A DNA stretch of 64,000 bases from Flavobacterium aquariorum (GTDB taxonomy: Bacteria > Bacteroidota > Bacteroidia > Flavobacteriales > Flavobacteriaceae), in contig NZ_QKXH01000014.1 in assembly GCF_003254745.1 (NCBI RefSeq), positions 49,001 to 113,000 of the forward strand, written 5' to 3'. Each line of letters begins with the position of its first letter. Position 1 is the stretch's first letter. The notes beneath the pieces are model-generated. The model was not told the DNA's origin. It ran no database searches and saw nothing but the letters and a program-made list of their open reading frames with translations. The position numbers and the translations under genes were made by a program. Below, in pieces: positions 18,455 through 27,095 of the stretch.

Positions 18455-20869
18455 TTATTTTTTCCATTTTAATCTAAGGCTGTTACTCACCACACTTACG
18501 CTACTCAATGCCATAGCCGCTCCGGCAATCATGGGATTCAGCAGAAATCCGTTGATGGGATACAAGACACCGGCGGCTACCGGAATACCAATGACATTAT
18601 AAAACAAGGCCCAAAACAGGTTTTGTTTTATTGTCGCCACAGTTTGTTTGGAGAGTGTAATGGCTTCTGGAATTTTACTGAGGTCAGATGAAATGATGGT
18701 CATTTTGGCAACATCCATAGCAATGTCGCTACCTTTTCCCATCGCAATGCTCACGTCGGCTTGCGCCAAAGCGGTACTGTCATTGATTCCGTCTCCGACC
18801 ATTGCCACAATTTTTCCTTCACTTTGCAATTGTTTGATGAAAACTGCTTTTTGTTCAGGTAAGACTTCGGCTTTGTAATTGGTTATTCCAGTTTTTTTGG
18901 CAATGGATGCAGTTGTAGTTTCATTGTCGCCGGTAAGCATATAAATCGCAATCCCTGACTCCTTTAATTGCTGAATGGCCTCAATAGATGTTTCTTTGAT
19001 TTTGTCCGCAATTGCAATGGCTGCTATCGCATGCGTATCGTCCGAAAACCAGATAACCGTTTTCGATTCGGCACTCCACTGATTGGCTTTTTCAATAAGC
19101 ATTTGCGAAAGGATTATCTTCCTTTCAAGCAAAAGTTTTTGGTTTCCGACTAAATACGTTTTGCCTGCTACGGTTGCCGAAACCCCTTTTCCTGTAATAC
19201 TTTCAAAATGGTCCAAGGCAATACTGTTATTGTCATCAAAATGTTTGATTACGGCTTCTGCCAAAGGATGCTCGGATTGTTTTTCTATAGTGACCAAGAT
19301 TTGTTTTAGAAGGTCACTTTCGTCTGTCCAATATGAATTGGTAACTACAGGTTTTCCTTCCGTAATGGTACCCGTTTTATCCAGAACAACGGCATTTACT
19401 TTTTGAGCTAATTCCAGACTTACGGCATCTTTAATTAATATTCCGTTTTCGGCACCTTTACCAATTCCGACCATAATCGCAGTGGGAGTCGCCAAACCTA
19501 AGGCGCATGGACAAGCAATCACCAAAACGGTGGCAAAGGCTATCAATCCTTGGGAAAAACCATTTTCGCCTCCCAGAATAATCCAAGAAGCAAACGCAAT
19601 AATCGCAATCACAATTACTATTGGAACAAAAATGCCCGCTATTTTATCGACCAATTTTTGGACTGGGGCTTTGCTTCCTTGGGCTTCCTGAACCATTTTG
19701 ATGATGCTGGCCAGCATTGTTTCGGAACCTACTTTCTCGGCTCGGAATTGAAAACTTCCTTTTTGGTTAATCGTTCCGGCATATACTTTTTCGTTTTCTT
19801 TTTTCAAGAGCGGAACAGGTTCGCCGCTCAGCATGCTTTCATCTACGTAGGAGTTTCCTTTGGTAACGGCTCCATCCACTGCAATTTGTTCTCCCGGTTT
19901 TACAAGTATGATATCTCCGTGTTTAACTGTATCGATCGGTATTGTGGATTGCTGTTCATCACCTGTAATTATTGTCACGGTTTTGGGTTGTAACCCCATT
20001 AGTTTTTTAATGGCAGTCGAAGTGTTTCCTTTGGCTTTTTCTTCCAATAATTTCCCAAGCAGTATAAACGTGATGATTACCGCTGCTGCTTCAAAATAAA
20101 CATGGGAGTGCAACCCTCTTTCGTGCCAAAAATGGGGAAATAAAGTATTGAATACACTAAAAACATACGCCACTCCTGTTCCCAAAGCCACCAGCGTGTC
20201 CATATTGGCCGAATGATGTTTGGCTTGTTTCCAAGCATTAATATAGAAGTTTTGACCAAACCAAACTACCACAGGAGTCGATAAAACCCACATGATTTCA
20301 TTGGCGTAGGGAATATCCATAAAAAACATCCCAATGATGACCACAGGAACTGTAAGCAATCCTGCCCATAGCGTTTTCAGTTTCAATTGACTGAATTTTT
20401 TTTCGTGTATTTCTTCCAGCGATTCTTGCTCTTTATTGTCCTCTTCTACAAACAGATCATAACCAGCTAGCTGAACTGCTTTCCTGATTTCATCTACAGA
20501 AATCATATTCGGTAAGTATTCTATCGCCACAGTTGCGGTCGCAAAATTGACCGACGCGCTAACAATTCCGGGTTGGATTTGAATAGCGGTTTCCACCCCA
20601 ATTGCACACGAAGCACAGCTCATCTCCAGAACGGGAAAGGTTTTCTTTACCGTTGTTACGCCGTAACCCAAATCCCGAATCGCATTGACAGCTTCCGGCA
20701 ATGCTTCGGGTTTCGAAGTCGTAATCACGGCTCTGTTGTTGTTGAGTTCCACTTTATGGGAATCAATATTTTTTATTTTTCCTAAGCCGTTATCGACGAT
20801 AAGCGCACAATGTTCGCTCTCGACATCTTCCAGTGGAATGTAAAATGTATTATTTATAGTAGTTGCCAT
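18455..20869 (-). CDS. copA: Copper-transporting P1B-type ATPase
   Basis: 804 residues. There are two N-terminal HMA-like domains: the first (residues 8-72) lacks the CxxC pair, the second has CASC at 85-88. The eight-helix membrane part has the CPC motif in IACPCALGLATP (near 451), the actuator motif SGEP, the phosphorylation motif DKTGT (near 495), an HP motif in SEHPLAEA and GDGINDSTAL in the hinge. These define a Cu+-exporting P1B-1 ATPase of the inner membrane. It stands alone upstream of the small HMA gene; no CueR- or CsoR-type regulator is in view. Confidence 0.93.
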   Translation of the reverse strand: MATTINNTFYIPLEDVESEHCALIVDNGLGKIKNIDSHKVELNNNRAVITTSKPEALPEAVNAIRDLGYGVTTVKKTFPVLEMSCASCAIGVETAIQIQPGIVSASVNFATATVAIEYLPNMISVDEIRKAVQLAGYDLFVEEDNKEQESLEEIHEKKFSQLKLKTLWAGLLTVPVVIIGMFFMDIPYANEIMWVLSTPVVVWFGQNFYINAWKQAKHHSANMDTLVALGTGVAYVFSVFNTLFPHFWHERGLHSHVYFEAAAVIITFILLGKLLEEKAKGNTSTAIKKLMGLQPKTVTIITGDEQQSTIPIDTVKHGDIILVKPGEQIAVDGAVTKGNSYVDESMLSGEPVPLLKKENEKVYAGTINQKGSFQFRAEKVGSETMLASIIKMVQEAQGSKAPVQKLVDKIAGIFVPIVIVIAIIAFASWIILGGENGFSQGLIAFATVLVIACPCALGLATPTAIMVGIGKGAENGILIKDAVSLELAQKVNAVVLDKTGTITEGKPVVTNSYWTDESDLLKQILVTIEKQSEHPLAEAVIKHFDDNNSIALDHFESITGKGVSATVAGKTYLVGNQKLLLERKIILSQMLIEKANQWSAESKTVIWFSDDTHAIAAIAIADKIKETSIEAIQQLKESGIAIYMLTGDNETTTASIAKKTGITNYKAEVLPEQKAVFIKQLQSEGKIVAMVGDGINDSTALAQADVSIAMGKGSDIAMDVAKMTIISSDLSKIPEAITLSKQTVATIKQNLFWALFYNVIGIPVAAGVLYPINGFLLNPMIAGAAMALSSVSVVSNSLRLKWKK

Positions 20870-21229
20870 TTTTGTATTTCTTTTAATTTACAGTACAAAG
20901 TTCAGCAGATAATCTTTTAATAAATTACAGATTCTTGTGAAAGAGTTGCAAGACTTTGGTAAGTTTCAGTTTGGGCATGACCTCGTTGTACAACAGTTGT
21001 TTTCATAACACCAATTTTGGCAACGAGGTCGGGCTCTACACTGTATTCCCGATTAACAAAAACTACGGCAAAAAGCCTTGTTTTTCTAAACCGGGAGATG
21101 CCGTTTCGATCCCTCATGCAAATGTGTTTGCATAACAATATTTTGATTTCATTCCCAATACCTGTTTTTTTTAATTAATTTAGATTGTCTTTTGATTTCT
21201 TAAGATTTTAAACTTACAAACGATATACT
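20870..21229. other. Divergent intergenic region with several inverted repeats
   Basis: 360 bp between the start codons of copA (minus) and the pirin gene (plus). It contains inverted arms GACCTCGTTG (20979-20988) and CAACGAGGTC (21021-21030), an overlapping perfect palindrome GTTGTACAAC (20985-20994), and a hairpin ATGCAAA-TGTG-TTTGCAT (21116-21133). A 73-codon minus-strand frame at 20917-21138 has no recognisable product and may simply reflect this structured DNA. The region should hold both promoters, but no convincing TAnnTTTG box was found. Confidence 0.45.
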
Positions 21230-22111
21230 ATGTCAAACATTGGATTAATTATAGAAGAAAGAGCTGCCGATATCGGTAATTTTTTAGTGGGAAGATTGTT
21301 ACCCTTTCGCGAAAAGCGTGCCGTAGGACCTTTTGTGTTTTTGGATCATATGGGGCCGGCAAAACTTAAGGATTATCAAAACCTAGATGTTGGTCCACAT
21401 CCTCATATTGGGTTATCGACGCTTACGTATTTGTTTGAGGGTGCAATATTGCATCGCGACAGCCTTGGTACCGAAATGGAAATTACGCCAGGTGCCGTAA
21501 ATTGGATGACCGCCGGAAAAGGAGTGGTTCATTCGGAACGAACACCCGAGCGTTTGAGGACTACTGATAAAAGTCTGCATGGTTTACAAATTTGGGTAGC
21601 CTTGCCCAAAGCAATGGAAAATATAGAACCTTCTTTCTTCCATATCGAAGCCAAAGACATACCCGAATGGCAACAAGATAATGTTTCCATAAAACTGATT
21701 GCCGGCAAAGCTTTCGGTAAAGAATCGCCTGTTCCCGTTTACAGCCCTTTGTACTTTATCGAAATTAAAAGCACCAACCCAGCCACACTGAATATTGGTA
21801 AAGACCTGTTTGGGGATAGCGCTTTGTATATTTTGGAAGGAGAAATTAAAAATGATGGCAACACTTACACTTCAAAGCAAATTTTGGTGGCCAAGGAAAG
21901 CAGTCTTTGTCAGTTTGAAATGAGCGAAAACTGTACGGTTTATATTTTTGGGGGAGAACCCTTTCCGGAAGAGCATTTTATCTATTGGAATTTTGTTCAT
22001 TCGGATAAAGTCGTAATTGAAAAAGCCAAGCAGGATTGGATCGATCAAAAGTTTCCGAAGGTGCCCAATGAAACCGAGTTTGTACCCTTACCACAACCTA
22101 AATTTAAATAA
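21230..22111 (+). CDS. Pirin family protein
   Basis: 293 residues of the bicupin pirin family. The metal-ligand set is visible: His residues in VGPHPHIGLSTLTYLFEGAILHRDS and the later GKGVVHSE segment. Several bacterial pirins act as quercetin 2,3-dioxygenases or as modulators of metabolic enzymes; the function here is not known. It is followed 5 bp later by an OsmC-like gene, so the two form a small, probably stress-related operon. Divergent from copA. Confidence 0.88.
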   Translation: MSNIGLIIEERAADIGNFLVGRLLPFREKRAVGPFVFLDHMGPAKLKDYQNLDVGPHPHIGLSTLTYLFEGAILHRDSLGTEMEITPGAVNWMTAGKGVVHSERTPERLRTTDKSLHGLQIWVALPKAMENIEPSFFHIEAKDIPEWQQDNVSIKLIAGKAFGKESPVPVYSPLYFIEIKSTNPATLNIGKDLFGDSALYILEGEIKNDGNTYTSKQILVAKESSLCQFEMSENCTVYIFGGEPFPEEHFIYWNFVHSDKVVIEKAKQDWIDQKFPKVPNETEFVPLPQPKFK

Positions 22112-22116
22112 TTATC

Positions 22117-22506
22117 ATGGCAAAAGTAATCGCTCATATTAAAGAAGTTCCTTTTCAAATCGAAATAAAAACGCCTACAGGAAATATCATCACTGCTGAC
22201 GAACCGGTTGAGAAAGGAGGGAAGGACACAGGATTTTCACCCAAAGAATTACTTACGGCATCATTAAGCGCCTGCACATTGGCAACACTGCGGATGTATA
22301 TTAATAAGAAAGGCTGGAATATACCCGAAATAAAAGTAGAAACAGAACTAATCGAAATGGATGGCAAAACGCTTTTCGCCAGAAAATTGGAGTTTTTGAG
22401 TACGGTCGATGAAGATCAGAAAAAGCGTTTGATTTTAGTTGCCAACGCTTGTCCTGTGCATAAGATACTATCTGGTACCATTGAAATCGAAACGGAATTA
22501 ATATAA
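22117..22506 (+). CDS. OsmC/Ohr family protein
   Basis: 129 residues with the family's two redox cysteines: one in LLTASLSACTLATLRMY (about residue 53) and one in NACPVHKIL (about residue 111). Family members reduce organic or fatty-acid hydroperoxides using the Cys pair, in the cytoplasm. Five bp after the pirin gene and about 130 bp before thiol peroxidase, it belongs to a local group of oxidative-stress genes. OsmC versus Ohr subclass cannot be settled by eye. Confidence 0.87.
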   Translation: MAKVIAHIKEVPFQIEIKTPTGNIITADEPVEKGGKDTGFSPKELLTASLSACTLATLRMYINKKGWNIPEIKVETELIEMDGKTLFARKLEFLSTVDEDQKKRLILVANACPVHKILSGTIEIETELI

Positions 22507-22582
22507 TAGAGAATACTATTTTGATCTAAAATGGCATAATGATTTGGCAGAGCTATCAAGCCATAACTCAAAAAACAAATCC

Positions 22583-22613
22583 TTTTAGATTCAAATATTA
22601 ATCCTTACTTTTG
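22583..22613 (+). promoter_or_regulatory. Bacteroidota-type promoter upstream of tpx
   Basis: TACTTTTG at 22606-22613 matches the -7 consensus TAnnTTTG. The -33 position, 19 bp upstream (TTTT at 22583), is only partial. The predicted start of transcription is about 22620, leaving a short leader before the tpx ATG at 22639. Confidence 0.55.
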
Positions 22614-22638
22614 AACCTCATTAAAAAAAACAAACATT

Positions 22639-23136
22639 ATGGCGTCTATAACATTAGGAGGAAACCCAATACACACTTCAGGTGAATTACCAAAAGTTGG
22701 TTCAAAACTGGCTGATTTTAAATTAGTTCAAAACGATTTATCGGTTGCTGATTTAAGCGCTTTTGCAGGTAAAAAATTAGTTTTAAATATTTTCCCTAGT
22801 ATCGATACAGGAACTTGTGCAACATCAGTTAGAAAATTCAACGAAAGCGCAAGTAATTTGGCAAACACTACTGTTTTGTGCATTTCCAGAGATTTACCTT
22901 TTGCCCAAAAACGTTTTTGTGGTGCTGAAGGACTTGAAAATGTTGTAAACTTATCTGATTTTCAAGATGGTGCTTTTGGGAAAAATAACGGTTTAGAAAT
23001 TGTTAATGGCCCATTGGCTGGATTGCACTCAAGAGTGATTATCGTTGTTGATGAGAATGGTGTGGTGACTCATACGGAACAAGTGGGTGAAATTGCAAAC
23101 GAACCTAATTACGAAGCCGCTTTAGCCGCACTTTAA
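22639..23136 (+). CDS. tpx: Thiol peroxidase (atypical 2-Cys peroxiredoxin)
   Basis: 165 residues matching Tpx in length and motifs. The peroxidatic Cys lies in SIDTGTCATSVRKFN (near residue 60), and the resolving Cys in FAQKRFCGAEG (near residue 94) within ISRDLPFAQ. It reduces hydrogen and alkyl peroxides with thioredoxin. A TAnnTTTG promoter lies just upstream, so it is probably expressed on its own or with the dgkA gene that follows after 9 bp. Confidence 0.94.
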   Translation: MASITLGGNPIHTSGELPKVGSKLADFKLVQNDLSVADLSAFAGKKLVLNIFPSIDTGTCATSVRKFNESASNLANTTVLCISRDLPFAQKRFCGAEGLENVVNLSDFQDGAFGKNNGLEIVNGPLAGLHSRVIIVVDENGVVTHTEQVGEIANEPNYEAALAAL

Positions 23137-23145
23137 TAGAATATA

Positions 23146-23520
23146 ATGGAATTTCAAAAAGACAACACATTACTTACGGGCCGATTGAAAAGCGTGAAAT
23201 ACGCTTTTCTTGGTGCCGTAAAATTAATTACTACCGAGCACAGTATTATGGTTCAATTTTCAATTGGAATATTAATGACTATTGCCGGTTTTTATTTTCA
23301 TATCACGACTACCGAATGGCTTTTCCAAACGATGGCCATTGGTTTAATTATGAGCATTGAAGGATTGAATACCGCTGTTGAAAAAATAGCTGATTTTATT
23401 CACCCTAATTATCATGAAAGAATAGGTTTTATAAAAGATATTGCTGCTGGAGCAGTATTTTTTGCTGCATTAACAGCAATCGCAATTGGTCTAATTATTT
23501 ATATCCCAAAATTTTTATAG
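23146..23520 (+). CDS. dgkA: Diacylglycerol kinase family protein
   Basis: 124 residues with three membrane helices and the DgkA signature EGLNTAVEKIADF, whose Glu and Asn bind the metal and nucleotide. An earlier Glu lies in TTEHSIM. Family members phosphorylate diacylglycerol (Gram-negatives) or undecaprenol (Gram-positives) at the inner membrane; which applies here cannot be told from sequence. It lies between tpx and ftsK with gaps of 9 and 18 bp. Confidence 0.88.
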   Translation: MEFQKDNTLLTGRLKSVKYAFLGAVKLITTEHSIMVQFSIGILMTIAGFYFHITTTEWLFQTMAIGLIMSIEGLNTAVEKIADFIHPNYHERIGFIKDIAAGAVFFAALTAIAIGLIIYIPKFL

Positions 23521-23538
23521 GTTCAATTAAATTCAAGA

Positions 23539-25980
23539 ATGGCAAAATCTACAAAAAAAGAATCTTCAGATACAAAAAAAGAATCGGAATCTAAAGGCAT
23601 AAGATCATGGAAATTCACCAAACAGCACAAAATTGTTTTGGGGTCTCTTTTGGTGTTATTTTCAATCGCTTTATTAGTCGCATTTGTTTCCTTTTTTATT
23701 TATGGAAAAATCGACCAAAGCGCTGTTTCCGAATTGACAGACCGCAAAGAAGTGGTTCAAAACTGGCTTGGTAAATTTGGTGCTTATCTCGCCGATTTAT
23801 TCGTGTACAGAGGCTTTGGAATTGCTTCCTTTTTGTTTGTGCGTTTATTTTTTCTGACTGGAATGTATTTGGTTTTGAGTCTGTCAATTAAAAAACTAAA
23901 AGGAATTTGGTTTTGGGATTTATTTGCTGTTGTCGTTTTGTCTGTCCTTTTTGGTTTTTTTGCCACTTCAATACCTGAATTGGGTGGGACAATTGGATAT
24001 GAATTGAATTTATTTTCACAAGATTATATTGGTAAAACAGGAACACTTTTGGTGTTGGTTTTTGGGCTGATTGTTTATTTGATTTTCAAATTGCAGTTAT
24101 CACCCGAAAAAGTGCAATCCTTTTTTGAAAGCACCAAAAAAGAAATTAAAGAGGACTTGGCTACAAGCCCAATATTGACGCCTAATGACAGTGTGTATAA
24201 TCTTGAGGAATTTGCAGTTGAGGAAACTGAAGAAGAAGAATTGGATGATATCCATCTAAAAACATCAGGGTCACAGTTTGAAATCAATAAAGAAGCTTTG
24301 AAACCAACAATTTCCAATGCTTCCGAAATTAATTTGGAGCCCACTCTTAAACCGCTTCCAATGGAAATTTTGCCTACGGTAGCACCGGTAAAAGAAGAAG
24401 CATTTGTAATTGAAAAAGCTGTAGAGGAAGATATTATCGAGGACAATCTGGCTTCACGTCTGGTGTCGGATTTTGGTTTATTTGATCCTACTTTGGATTT
24501 GTCTAATTACAAGTTTCCAACCATTGATTTATTAAAAGAATATTCGACTGGCGGTATTACTATCAACCAGGAAGAACTGGAAGAGAATAAAAATAAAATT
24601 GTAGATACGCTTCGTAATTACAAAATAGAAATAGCGCAAATCAAAGCGACTGTAGGGCCATCGGTAACTTTGTATGAAATTGTGCCTGAGGCAGGAATTC
24701 GTATTTCCAAAATCAAGAGTTTAGAGGATGATATTGCTTTGTCACTTTCGGCATTAGGGATTCGTATTATTGCGCCTATTCCGGGAAAAGGAACTATCGG
24801 TATCGAGGTTCCGAACAAGAATCCAACGATGGTTTCTATGAAAAGCGTTATTGGTTCGGCCAAATTCCAAGAAGCTGAAATGGAATTGCCTATTGCTCTT
24901 GGAAAAACTATTTCGAACGAAACTTTTGTGGTTGACTTGGCCAAAATGCCCCACTTATTGATGGCGGGTGCTACAGGGCAAGGGAAATCGGTAGGATTGA
25001 ATGCGGTGTTGACTTCGCTTTTATACAAAAAACACCCGGCCGAAGTAAAATTTGTATTGGTGGATCCTAAAAAAGTAGAGCTTACTCTTTTCAATAAAAT
25101 AGAAAGACATTATCTAGCGAAACTACCTGATACCGAAGATGCCATTATCACCGATAATGCCAAGGTTGTGGCAACATTGAATTCACTTTGCGTGGAAATG
25201 GACAACCGCTACTCGTTATTGAAAGATGCGATGGTAAGAAATATCAAGGAATACAACGAAAAATTCAAAGGAAGAAAATTAAATCCAGAGAATGGACACC
25301 GATTTTTGCCTTATATCGTATTGGTAGTTGATGAGTTTGCCGATTTGATTATGACAGCCGGTAAAGAGGTTGAAGTACCTATTGCGCGTTTGGCACAATT
25401 AGCCCGTGCTATTGGTATTCACTTGATTATAGCAACTCAAAGACCATCGGTGAATGTAATTACAGGTTTGATCAAAGCCAACTTCCCTGCGAGAATCGCT
25501 TTTAGGGTAACCTCTAAAATTGACTCCAGAACGATCTTGGATACACAGGGTGCGGATCAATTGATTGGTAGGGGAGATATGTTATATACGAACGGAAATG
25601 ATGTGGTTCGTGTACAATGTGCCTTTATAGATACTCCAGAAGTAGAAAAAATAACCGAGTTTATTGGTTCACAAAAAGCGTATGCTACAGCTTATTTACT
25701 TCCTGAATTCGTAGGAGAAGATGGAGGAATTAGTTTGGAAATGGATATTTCTGAAAGAGATACTTTGTTTAGAGAAGCTGCCGAAGTAATCGTAAATGCA
25801 CAACAAGGATCGGCTTCGTTATTGCAACGAAAACTGAAACTGGGGTATAACAGAGCTGGTCGATTGATTGATCAACTGGAAGCTGCCGGAATTGTTGGTC
25901 CTTTTGAAGGAAGTAAAGCCAGAAGCGTGAATATACAGGATATGACGGGGCTGGATCAGTTTTTTAGCAACGAAAGTTAG
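23539..25980 (+). CDS. ftsK: DNA translocase FtsK/SpoIIIE
   Basis: 813 residues. Lysine-rich start, four membrane segments (about 30-185), an acidic linker (about 205-300), then the alpha/beta motor with Walker A GATGQGKSVG (near 477) and Walker B LVVDEFAD (near 595). The C-terminal winged-helix gamma domain (ASLLQRKLKLGYNRAGRLIDQLE) recognises KOPS-like sequences. It moves chromosome termini through the septum and activates XerCD. Length is usual for Bacteroidota. Confidence 0.95.
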   Translation: MAKSTKKESSDTKKESESKGIRSWKFTKQHKIVLGSLLVLFSIALLVAFVSFFIYGKIDQSAVSELTDRKEVVQNWLGKFGAYLADLFVYRGFGIASFLFVRLFFLTGMYLVLSLSIKKLKGIWFWDLFAVVVLSVLFGFFATSIPELGGTIGYELNLFSQDYIGKTGTLLVLVFGLIVYLIFKLQLSPEKVQSFFESTKKEIKEDLATSPILTPNDSVYNLEEFAVEETEEEELDDIHLKTSGSQFEINKEALKPTISNASEINLEPTLKPLPMEILPTVAPVKEEAFVIEKAVEEDIIEDNLASRLVSDFGLFDPTLDLSNYKFPTIDLLKEYSTGGITINQEELEENKNKIVDTLRNYKIEIAQIKATVGPSVTLYEIVPEAGIRISKIKSLEDDIALSLSALGIRIIAPIPGKGTIGIEVPNKNPTMVSMKSVIGSAKFQEAEMELPIALGKTISNETFVVDLAKMPHLLMAGATGQGKSVGLNAVLTSLLYKKHPAEVKFVLVDPKKVELTLFNKIERHYLAKLPDTEDAIITDNAKVVATLNSLCVEMDNRYSLLKDAMVRNIKEYNEKFKGRKLNPENGHRFLPYIVLVVDEFADLIMTAGKEVEVPIARLAQLARAIGIHLIIATQRPSVNVITGLIKANFPARIAFRVTSKIDSRTILDTQGADQLIGRGDMLYTNGNDVVRVQCAFIDTPEVEKITEFIGSQKAYATAYLLPEFVGEDGGISLEMDISERDTLFREAAEVIVNAQQGSASLLQRKLKLGYNRAGRLIDQLEAAGIVGPFEGSKARSVNIQDMTGLDQFFSNES

Positions 25981-26150
25981 AATTTTAGACTGCAGATTTC
26001 AGGTTTCAGATTGCAGAATTTAGATTTCAGATTGCAGAATTCAGATTGCAGGTTTCAGGTTTCAGAATTTAGATTTTAGATTGCAGGTTTCAGAATTTAG
26101 AATTTAGATTGGGTGTTTCAGATTGCAGATTTTGGATAATTAGACTTTGG
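25981..26150. repeat. Degenerate short repeats after ftsK
   Basis: About 170 bp made almost entirely of variants of TTTCAGATTGCAGAATTTAG and GCAGGTTTCAG. The same word family occurs at 2819-2958 inside the pigment cluster. There is no coding potential. These look like slippage-prone intergenic repeats and contain no recognisable transposase ends. Confidence 0.7.
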
Positions 26151-26209
26151 AATAGCGTTGATAACAGAAATTTAGCTTTTTTTTAGATGCTTTTCATTTT
26201 TTAGGTCTT

Positions 26210-26217
26210 TACATTTG
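26210..26217 (+). promoter_or_regulatory. TAnnTTTG -7 box before the structured RNA
   Basis: TACATTTG matches the Bacteroidota -7 consensus exactly. The -33 region is T-rich but not a clear TTTG. Transcription would begin near 26224, just before the structured element at 26235, which supports that element being transcribed. Confidence 0.55.
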
Positions 26218-26234
26218 CACCAAATATGATATTA

Positions 26235-26358
26235 GACGGATGCGTGAGGGATAGAAGCCAGCTACCGAAGTAGCGCGGATAGCCCGACGCCGTTGAGGAA
26301 AGGGGCTTTGTAAGCGGTGCTATCAGTAAGCCCCTTTTCTCAATGGGGGCACGCCCAA
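26235..26358 (+). ncRNA. Structured intergenic RNA candidate (flavo-1-like)
   Basis: A GC-richer block in an AT-rich gap. An outer pairing GCGTG (26242-26246) with CACGC (26350-26354) encloses a small hairpin GCTACCGAAGTAGC and a 16-bp stem with one mismatch, 26293-26308 with 26328-26343. The words GTGAGGGATAGAAGC and AGCCCGAC recall a motif very common in Flavobacterium intergenic regions; I believe it is the family described as flavo-1 RNA, but I cannot confirm the match. It lies between a TAnnTTTG box and the lolA-like gene (64 bp before its ATG). It could be a leader, an attenuator or a stand-alone RNA. Confidence 0.6.
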
Positions 26359-26421
26359 GTGATAACAATATTCAATTAGTTACAAAAAACATTAATAAGC
26401 ATACAACAAAACACAGAACAA

Positions 26422-27087
26422 ATGAGATTACAACACAAAATAGGAGTGAGAATGGTAATGGGACTTTTGGTTGCCTTTTTTATTGGATTTTCGGCTCAGG
26501 CACAAGATAAAAAAGCAAAAGCTTTATTGGATAAAGTAACTGCCAAAGTAAAAAGCTACGAGAATATCACAATCGATTTTAAATACTCTTTGAATAATGC
26601 CAAAGAAAATATCAATCAGGACAGTAAAGGAACTGTGGTGATGAAAGGAAATCAGTATGTGTTGAATTTTATGGGAATCACCAAGATTTTTGACGGTAAA
26701 AAGAATTATACTATCGTTCCTGAAGATGAGGAAATCACTATTTCGAAAGTGGATGAGAAAGACGATTCGGCTATCACACCATCAAAAATGCTGACTTTTT
26801 TCAATACGGGTTATAAATTCTCAATGGATATTGCCCAGAATGTAAGCGGTAAAAAAATACAATACATAAAACTGACTCCTACCAATGCCAAAGATCAAAG
26901 AAAAGAGATTTTGGTGGGTATTGATTCTAAAACCAATAATATTTACAATGTAATAGAAATTGCCAAAAAAGGAACGAAAACAACATTGACGGTTAATTCT
27001 TTTAAAACAAATCAGACATTGCCGAAAAATCAGTTTACCTTTGTTGCAAGCAAATATCCCAATTATTACATCAATAAATTAGACTAA
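26422..27087 (+). CDS. LolA-like outer-membrane lipoprotein carrier
   Basis: 221 residues with a signal peptide ending at AQAQ (about residue 28), then the LolA pattern ITIDFKYSLNNA...SKGTVVMKGNQYVLNFMG and a C-terminal NQFTFVASKYPNYYI. LolA ferries lipoproteins across the periplasm. It is distinct from the pigment-cluster copy at 5995 and sits with an LptF/G-like permease and RibBA. This is probably the general-purpose copy. It lies downstream of ftsK and the structured RNA. Confidence 0.85.
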   Translation: MRLQHKIGVRMVMGLLVAFFIGFSAQAQDKKAKALLDKVTAKVKSYENITIDFKYSLNNAKENINQDSKGTVVMKGNQYVLNFMGITKIFDGKKNYTIVPEDEEITISKVDEKDDSAITPSKMLTFFNTGYKFSMDIAQNVSGKKIQYIKLTPTNAKDQRKEILVGIDSKTNNIYNVIEIAKKGTKTTLTVNSFKTNQTLPKNQFTFVASKYPNYYINKLD

Positions 27088-27095
27088 TTATTTAG

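Noticed and set aside
20917..21138. 73-codon minus-strand frame between copA and pirin
   Set aside because: No recognisable domain, lies within palindromic DNA. Kept only as a remark in the intergenic entry; a conserved short protein is not excluded.
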